From assembly GCA_964462595.1 (NCBI GenBank), contig CAYWXM010000046.1, forward strand, positions 45,820 through 109,819: a stretch of 64,000 nucleotides of DNA, written 5' to 3'. The DNA comes from SURF-21 sp964462595. Lineage in GTDB: Bacteria > Actinomycetota > Geothermincolia > Geothermincolales > RBG-13-55-18. The notes below the pieces were generated by a model. The model did not search any database. It worked only from the letters and a program-made list of their open reading frames with translations, and had not been told where the DNA came from. The position numbers and the translations under genes are program-made. The stretch's first letter is position 1. Each line of letters starts with the position of its first letter. Below are positions 59,164 to 64,000 of this stretch, one piece after another.

Positions 59164-62100
59164 TTACTCGATGGCGCCGATGGAGCAATGGCCGCCTGAA
59201 CGATCCTTGAAATACATGGCCCTCTCTCCCACCACCGGCAGGTCGGAGGACAGCTTGATGCTGACCTCCGTGGCTCCTATGGTCGCGCCCACGTCGATGG
59301 TGAAGCGGGAATGCCCGGCAACTTCCACCGTGGTGCTCTCAGTGCCTCCTCCTGGAAGCATGAAGTCCAGTCTTACGATGGCCTTGTCGTCCCAGGGGTT
59401 CTGGATGAGCAGCCACTCTTCATAGCCCTCCGCCGTGTACCCTTCGGCGAAGAACCAGGTGTACTCGGGCGTGGAAGTGCCCAGGGTGGCGTGTCCATCG
59501 CTGCGGGTTTTCCAGTACATGGCCCGCTCGGCGATCACCGGTATCTTTGACGATACCTCTATTGAGACCTGGGAGTCCGGGAGTTCCTGGTGCACGGGGA
59601 CCGTATAGCGGCTGCGCGCGGGCACCGTGAACCGCATGGTGGTGTTAGTCCCATCCAGCTCCATGAAGGTCAGGTCCACGAGCGCGGACTCGTCCCAGGG
59701 GTTCTGGATGAGCAGCCACTCCTCGAACCCGTCCGCCGTGTAACCCTCGGCGAAGAACCAGGTAGAGGAGGGGGAGCGTGCTCCTATGGAACAGGAGCCG
59801 CTACGCATGGAGTTGAGGTATTGAGCGCGCTCGACCACAACCGGCTGGCTCGACCCAACGTAAGTGCTCACCTGGCTGTCGGGAAGGATGTTGTCCACGT
59901 GGATGGTGAAGCGAGAGCGAGGGGGAAGACTGTAATCGCAGTCCACGACGCCCTGGTCCTGGGTCTGGAACTGGACGTTTATCACGGCGTCGGCGTCACC
60001 CGGGTTCTGTATGAGCACCCATTCGTCGAAATCGCCCCCGGTATAGCCTTCGGCCAGGTACCAGGTGTTCGAGGCATGATTCACGCCTACGGTATCGTGT
60101 CCCGCCAGCCCGCCGTTGAAATATACCGCCCGCTCCGCCACTACGGGCTGGCTGGATTCCACGTAAGTGGATACCTCCGCCGCGGGCAGGATGTTATCGA
60201 CGTGGATGGTGAAACGGGAATGGGGAAGCACTGAGTATGATTGCTCTGTGTTCACCCCGCCGGGCTGCATGAAGGTCACCCTTACATCCGCCGGCTGGTC
60301 TCCGGGGTTCTGGATGAGTAGCCAGGTGTCGAACTCCCCTCCTGTGGGGTTGCTGCCGGTATATCCCTCCGCCAGGTACCAGGTGGTGGAGGGCGAGGGC
60401 AGGTTGGTGTTCACCCCCATCTGCACGGTCGCAGGCGGAGTAAGTACGGCCGGGTTCGCGGACGACGTCTCCAGGTAAAGGGTATAAGATCCATCCGGGG
60501 CGGGCTGCCCGTACTCGTCCTTGCCATCCCACGTCAGGCCGGAAGTGCCGGGAACCAGCTCCCTGATGACCTCGGAGTTGTTAAGCACAAGGGCTTTTTC
60601 GATGCAGCCGGCCGGTGCAGAGTAGGACACGCTTACCTGCTGTCTGTTGCTTCCGGTGCCGGGAGAGCAGGAGAAGGGCCTTGCTTCAAGGCCGGTTATG
60701 GGCTGGTATTGCGAACGGCTTACCGTGGCTGGGATCAGGGATCCGTTTATTTTCTGCTGGATGCCGCCGGAAGCGTTGAAGACGAGCACAGGGATACGCT
60801 TGGCGGGGTCGGCCTCCTCCCACTTCGCGAAGGAGAACACGGGCACCCGTCCCGGGGCGTGCGCCGGGTCATAGAGGAGAAAGCCGGCGTCGACATCGAG
60901 GCGCAACCGGGCCATGGCGCCGATATAGCTGAAGAAGGCGGTGCCCCTGGGATAATATCCCAGGGACTGCCGGAACGCGGAATCCAGCGAATAGGCGCCA
61001 CGCTGGCCGTCGGCCTCCAGGTCGGCTTTCTCCACGTAGGATGCGGCCTGTTCCGGGTTCGCGAAACCCAGGCCCGCGGCCTCGCTGGTGCCCAGGAAGA
61101 AAAAGTCGCGGTAATCGACCACGTCCCAGAAGCCACCGTTCTTCTTGGTGGCGAAATAGCGCTCCAGGTCCCAGTAGCGCGTCAGCCGCTCCGCCTGTCC
61201 CTGTGTCCACCCGGAGACCCCCAGCCAGTAGCCTATGGCGTCCCTCCACAGGTTCTGGGATACCCACTCGTTTTCGTTGCTCACGCTGGTGTGCACGGAT
61301 CCGTAACGGCGCCCGGTCTTTGCTGCGGCGGAGGCGATGTCCTGCCGGAACCTCTCCAGGTTGTCCGCCGTAAGCCCGGTATCGAGGCCCGACGCGAGCA
61401 GGTAGAGCAGGCCGTTGGAGGGGTAGATGGAATACGCCTCACGCTCGGCCCTGGGAACGTCCGGGTCCAGGCACACGGCGAAGTGGTCGCCGAGCCAGAG
61501 CTTCTGCTCCAGGGTGAGGTTGATCACCCTCACCTGCGTATCGCAGGAGTCGATGAAGGAGTTGTCCGGAGAGGCCTGAGCCCGCGCCATCTCCGCCGCC
61601 GCCCGGTAGGCGGCCAGGGCCTTCACCCCCAGGTAGGTCTGGTTGCGGGCGTTCTGAACCGCCGCCGATCCCTGGTCGATGGTGTTGGCGACGCCCAGGT
61701 CCGGCAGCCCGTCCGAATCGGTGTCGCAGTTGATGATGAAGTTGGTGTAGGATTTCGCCTTCCCGAAGAGGCTCTTCATCAGGGCGTCGTCTCCTGTGCT
61801 CTTCCAGTAGGAATAGAGGAGCAGGACGTAGTTGGCGTTCTCCTCCACCGGCATGTCGTGGGGGTAGGTCATCCCGGTGACATCATGCATTACCCCCATG
61901 TCGTGGGACAGGTACTTGCCCTGCGCGTTGGATTTCTCGAACGCCGGCCACTCCTGCAGCAGCTTGCCCAGGAGATCGGGCCAGAAATACAGGTAGAACC
62001 AGGCGTCGTTGTACTCCACGTCGATGGTGGAGTGGAACATGCAGGGCGTGCCCTCCCAGACGCTGAACCACTCCGCTCCCGAACTGTCGTAGACCCACCA

Positions 62101-63792
62101 CGTGTTGATGATGAAGCTCTGCAGGGCGCATGCGGCGAGGTCACGTCCCGACTCGGGCAGGGGGGAGAGATAGGCGTCGGAGAGCACCCCGTCGAAGAAG
62201 GCCGTCTTCTGCATGATGGTGTCCCCGTCGTTCAGGGCGTAACTTATCACGTCCTCGATCGTGGTCAGGTTGGGTGCGGGCGCGGGCGTCTTGCGGTAGA
62301 GGAAGTAGTGCGGCACGTTGGTCGTCCCTTTGCGGACCCTGAGAACGGTCTCGGTGGTGTGGCTGGCAAGTATGGCGGTGAGGGTGTCGCCGCCGCCGGC
62401 GCCGAGGGAGAAGGACCAGCGCAGGCCGGAGTATCCCTTCGGCTCGAAGGTGTAGACGGTGTGGTCATAAGGGAGCGGGTACCCGTCCGGGGAATCCCAG
62501 GCTGGAGAGCCCCAGGCCCAGCTCGTATCCGTGATGTCGTCGAAATGGAGTTCCACGCCCGTGGTGTCGTCCACGGTCAGGCTCTCCCAGAAGGTCACGC
62601 CGTACGGTGCGCCGGCGTCTCTGCGGCTCTCCTCCGCGTAGGAATACTTCGTCTGATATTTAAATCCGGATCCGGAGAGGGCTCCGCCCAGGTCCTGAGC
62701 GGCCGACGCGTCCTTATGGGGCCTGACAAGGATGAGTTCGCCGTCCGTGGGGAGGGCGCCCGCGTTCTTAACATCTATTTTCACATAGAAGAAGGGGGCG
62801 GAGGAGAGCTTGGCGTCTTCCGGGTAGAAGGGTGCCGTCAGGGTGACGGTGGCCTCGAAGGCGAGCGCCGGGTCGCGGCATTCGTAAGACACCCCGGTGA
62901 GGGTCAGCTCCTGGTCGATCTCGGAGAATGCGGGATAGCGGTCGGTGAAGGGGAGGCAGCGGATGTCCCCTTCCGCGTCCTTGAAGGCCAGCACCAGCTC
63001 GGAAAGGTCCTCGGTCCAGGTGCCCAGCGGCGACTGGCGCCAGGCCAGCAGTTGAGGTACGGGGTTGATCATGAAACGCGAGCCCAGGCGTCCCAGGATG
63101 ACCTCGTGCACGTCCTGTCCCTCGCCGTTTACGAAACGTATGGGGAAGGCGCTCCAGTGGCGAGTCTCCATGACGTTTATCTCCGTCGCCGTCTTGCCGC
63201 CGGTTATAAGCCTGATGTTACAGATGGTGGCCGCGTTCTTGGAGGCCTTGAAGCGAAGGTCCATCCTCCGCTTTCCCGTCGTGGCGTCCTTGACGGTGGA
63301 CACGGGCACCGTCACCTGGTAGGCGTGGTTGAGGCCCACCTTGGAGGCGATGTCCAGGTTGGTCAGCCTGGAATCGATGAGGGATCCGTTGGCGTAAACG
63401 GAAAAAATCCTGGATTTCACCGGATAGACCGGCTCAAAAAAGCTGAATTCCACGTAGTAGTTGGAGAGTGAGAGCCCGTTCAGGAGGTAATGGAAATCCG
63501 TGCCCCAGCGTTCCTGCCTGAACTTGTAGTCCTGCCGGGTTACGTTGTTGGTCCCGCCGATAGTGCGGTCCGCGAGGGAGGTGGTCGAGGTCGCGCCCTG
63601 CAACTCGACGACGATGCGGTCCTCTCCGGCGCTAGCCTCCGCCGTGGACAGGAGGAATAATAGGACTACCATGACCAGGAGGAGCGCCAACGACCATTTA
63701 CCCATTCGCCGGTTTCTCTCTTTGCCGCTTGCTTTTTCCTCCCGCGATAACGCCTCTATACCAGCCATTCGCTGCTTTCTCATCCCGTCCAT
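59164..63792 (-). CDS. Large exported six-hairpin-glycosidase-like protein with beta repeats
   Basis: A 1542-residue secreted protein. A signal peptide or anchor lies at about 32-55 (WSLALLLVMVVLLFLLSTAEASA) after a long charged lead; MGKWSL (Met30) is an alternative start. A beta-sandwich region (about 60-520) is followed by an (alpha/alpha)6-type region (about 560-980) with HDMGVMHDVTGMTYPHDMPV and EENANYVLLLYSYW, which resembles glutaminase-A/DUF4965-type six-hairpin proteins. Next comes a FlgD-like Ig segment (LTWDGKDEYGQPAPDGSYTL) and four repeats of about 100 residues (1135-1240, 1241-1341, 1342-1442, 1443-1542), each starting W[YF][LF]AEGYT and containing LLIQNP and ERA.Y. A role in polysaccharide or surface-layer processing is a guess. 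Confidence 0.75.
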   Translation of the reverse strand: MDGMRKQRMAGIEALSREEKASGKERNRRMGKWSLALLLVMVVLLFLLSTAEASAGEDRIVVELQGATSTTSLADRTIGGTNNVTRQDYKFRQERWGTDFHYLLNGLSLSNYYVEFSFFEPVYPVKSRIFSVYANGSLIDSRLTNLDIASKVGLNHAYQVTVPVSTVKDATTGKRRMDLRFKASKNAATICNIRLITGGKTATEINVMETRHWSAFPIRFVNGEGQDVHEVILGRLGSRFMINPVPQLLAWRQSPLGTWTEDLSELVLAFKDAEGDIRCLPFTDRYPAFSEIDQELTLTGVSYECRDPALAFEATVTLTAPFYPEDAKLSSAPFFYVKIDVKNAGALPTDGELILVRPHKDASAAQDLGGALSGSGFKYQTKYSYAEESRRDAGAPYGVTFWESLTVDDTTGVELHFDDITDTSWAWGSPAWDSPDGYPLPYDHTVYTFEPKGYSGLRWSFSLGAGGGDTLTAILASHTTETVLRVRKGTTNVPHYFLYRKTPAPAPNLTTIEDVISYALNDGDTIMQKTAFFDGVLSDAYLSPLPESGRDLAACALQSFIINTWWVYDSSGAEWFSVWEGTPCMFHSTIDVEYNDAWFYLYFWPDLLGKLLQEWPAFEKSNAQGKYLSHDMGVMHDVTGMTYPHDMPVEENANYVLLLYSYWKSTGDDALMKSLFGKAKSYTNFIINCDTDSDGLPDLGVANTIDQGSAAVQNARNQTYLGVKALAAYRAAAEMARAQASPDNSFIDSCDTQVRVINLTLEQKLWLGDHFAVCLDPDVPRAEREAYSIYPSNGLLYLLASGLDTGLTADNLERFRQDIASAAAKTGRRYGSVHTSVSNENEWVSQNLWRDAIGYWLGVSGWTQGQAERLTRYWDLERYFATKKNGGFWDVVDYRDFFFLGTSEAAGLGFANPEQAASYVEKADLEADGQRGAYSLDSAFRQSLGYYPRGTAFFSYIGAMARLRLDVDAGFLLYDPAHAPGRVPVFSFAKWEEADPAKRIPVLVFNASGGIQQKINGSLIPATVSRSQYQPITGLEARPFSCSPGTGSNRQQVSVSYSAPAGCIEKALVLNNSEVIRELVPGTSGLTWDGKDEYGQPAPDGSYTLYLETSSANPAVLTPPATVQMGVNTNLPSPSTTWYLAEGYTGSNPTGGEFDTWLLIQNPGDQPADVRVTFMQPGGVNTEQSYSVLPHSRFTIHVDNILPAAEVSTYVESSQPVVAERAVYFNGGLAGHDTVGVNHASNTWYLAEGYTGGDFDEWVLIQNPGDADAVINVQFQTQDQGVVDCDYSLPPRSRFTIHVDNILPDSQVSTYVGSSQPVVVERAQYLNSMRSGSCSIGARSPSSTWFFAEGYTADGFEEWLLIQNPWDESALVDLTFMELDGTNTTMRFTVPARSRYTVPVHQELPDSQVSIEVSSKIPVIAERAMYWKTRSDGHATLGTSTPEYTWFFAEGYTAEGYEEWLLIQNPWDDKAIVRLDFMLPGGGTESTTVEVAGHSRFTIDVGATIGATEVSIKLSSDLPVVGERAMYFKDRSGGHCSIGAIE

Positions 63793-63828
63793 ACTCCGGC
63801 ATCTCCCATCAGATAGTATATTTGCGGA

Positions 63829-64000
63829 TCAGAAGGCGCCGTTCATGGCGTCGTAACCGATCTCACAACTACCGCCGCCCCATGACACGGCTCCGTAGTG
63901 GAAGTACATGGGCCTCTCGGCCACTATGGCCTGGTCCGAGGTGACGTGCATGGACACGTCCTTGTCCGGGCCCACCTGCTCGTTCACGCTCGCGGTCACC
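63829..64000 (-). CDS. C-terminus of a second beta-repeat exported protein (partial)
   Basis: The last 56 codons of a gene that enters from beyond the window edge. The sequence SVNEQVGPDKDVSMHVTSDQ then AIVAERPMYFHYGA matches the end of a W[YF][LF]AEGYT-type repeat (compare DVGATIGATEVSIKLSSDLP and ERAMYFKDRSG of the neighbour). It ends GYDAMNGAF and TGA. The next gene's -10-like TATACT lies just after it on the same strand, so the two may be tandem paralogues with separate promoters. Confidence 0.75.
   Translation of the reverse strand, partial: VTASVNEQVGPDKDVSMHVTSDQAIVAERPMYFHYGAVSWGGGSCEIGYDAMNGAF

Noticed and set aside
60709..63471. 920-codon open frame opposite the large exported protein
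   Set aside because: The minus strand has a signal peptide, repeats and a coherent fold; the plus frame has none.

Overview
The window is a GC-rich bacterial chromosome segment, by eye roughly 60% GC. It most likely comes from a deep-branching, uncultured actinobacterial lineage of the Geothermincolia/Aquicultoria kind; this is an inference from gene content. The supporting signs are the actinobacterial gene order murI - Rv1339-like phosphodiesterase - rph - rdgB, paired CeoB/CeoC-type TrkA proteins, a complete V/A-type ATPase operon, exported proteins ending in WYLAEGYT-type beta repeats, and many TTG/GTG starts backed by good Shine-Dalgarno sites.

Layout: 0-4.8 kb holds a dodecin-like gene, smpB followed by ssrA (tmRNA), an MBL hydrolase and a GMC oxidoreductase with its small partner. 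5.0-8.0 kb is the murI cluster. 8.2-12.3 kb holds five tRNA genes (Gly, Pro, His, Arg, Leu), trkH and an exported OB-fold-like protein. 12.4-19.3 kb carries tig, clpP, clpX and valS. 19.4-21.5 kb has folC and ndk. 21.9-27.4 kb is the rod-shape operon mreB-mreC-mreD-mrdA-rodA. 27.6-33 kb has era, mgtE and deoC facing recO and uppS. 33-36.5 kb has an ECF sigma factor with a possible anti-sigma partner, an acyl carrier protein and two dehydratase-activase-related proteins.

36.6-52.2 kb is an ion-transport block. It contains a P-type ATPase that resembles animal Na,K-ATPases, four TrkA-type RCK proteins (five RCK units) and a nine-gene V-ATPase operon (H-I-K-E-C-F-A-B-D). The V-ATPase rotor subunit keeps the side-chain Na+ ligands known from Enterococcus hirae NtpK. 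Together with trkH at 9.3 kb and mgtE at 28.5 kb this suggests a sodium-coupled membrane with dense control of K+ uptake.

52.3-54.6 kb is a visibly less GC-rich patch of gene debris: an ankyrin-repeat pseudogene, a truncated ADP-ribosylglycohydrolase and a propeller-like C-terminal fragment, with one intact methyltransferase. 54.6-59 kb holds a GAF-GAF-PAS-PP2C phosphatase and a phenylacetate-CoA-ligase-like enzyme. 59-64 kb holds a 1542-residue exported glycosidase-like protein with four C-terminal beta repeats, plus the tail of a second protein of that type cut by the window edge.

A family of non-coding intergenic repeats recurs throughout, bounded by imperfect inverted ends (TTCCCGAG..CCGGGGGT) and containing a conserved core. 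Two further short inverted-repeat elements lie between deoC and recO. No CRISPR array, rRNA gene, prophage or recognisable transposase gene was seen. No clearly new multi-gene system could be established; the strongest candidates for a second look are the RCK array with its apparent AUC start, the Na+-type rotor plus IIC ATPase block, and the MITE-like repeat family.
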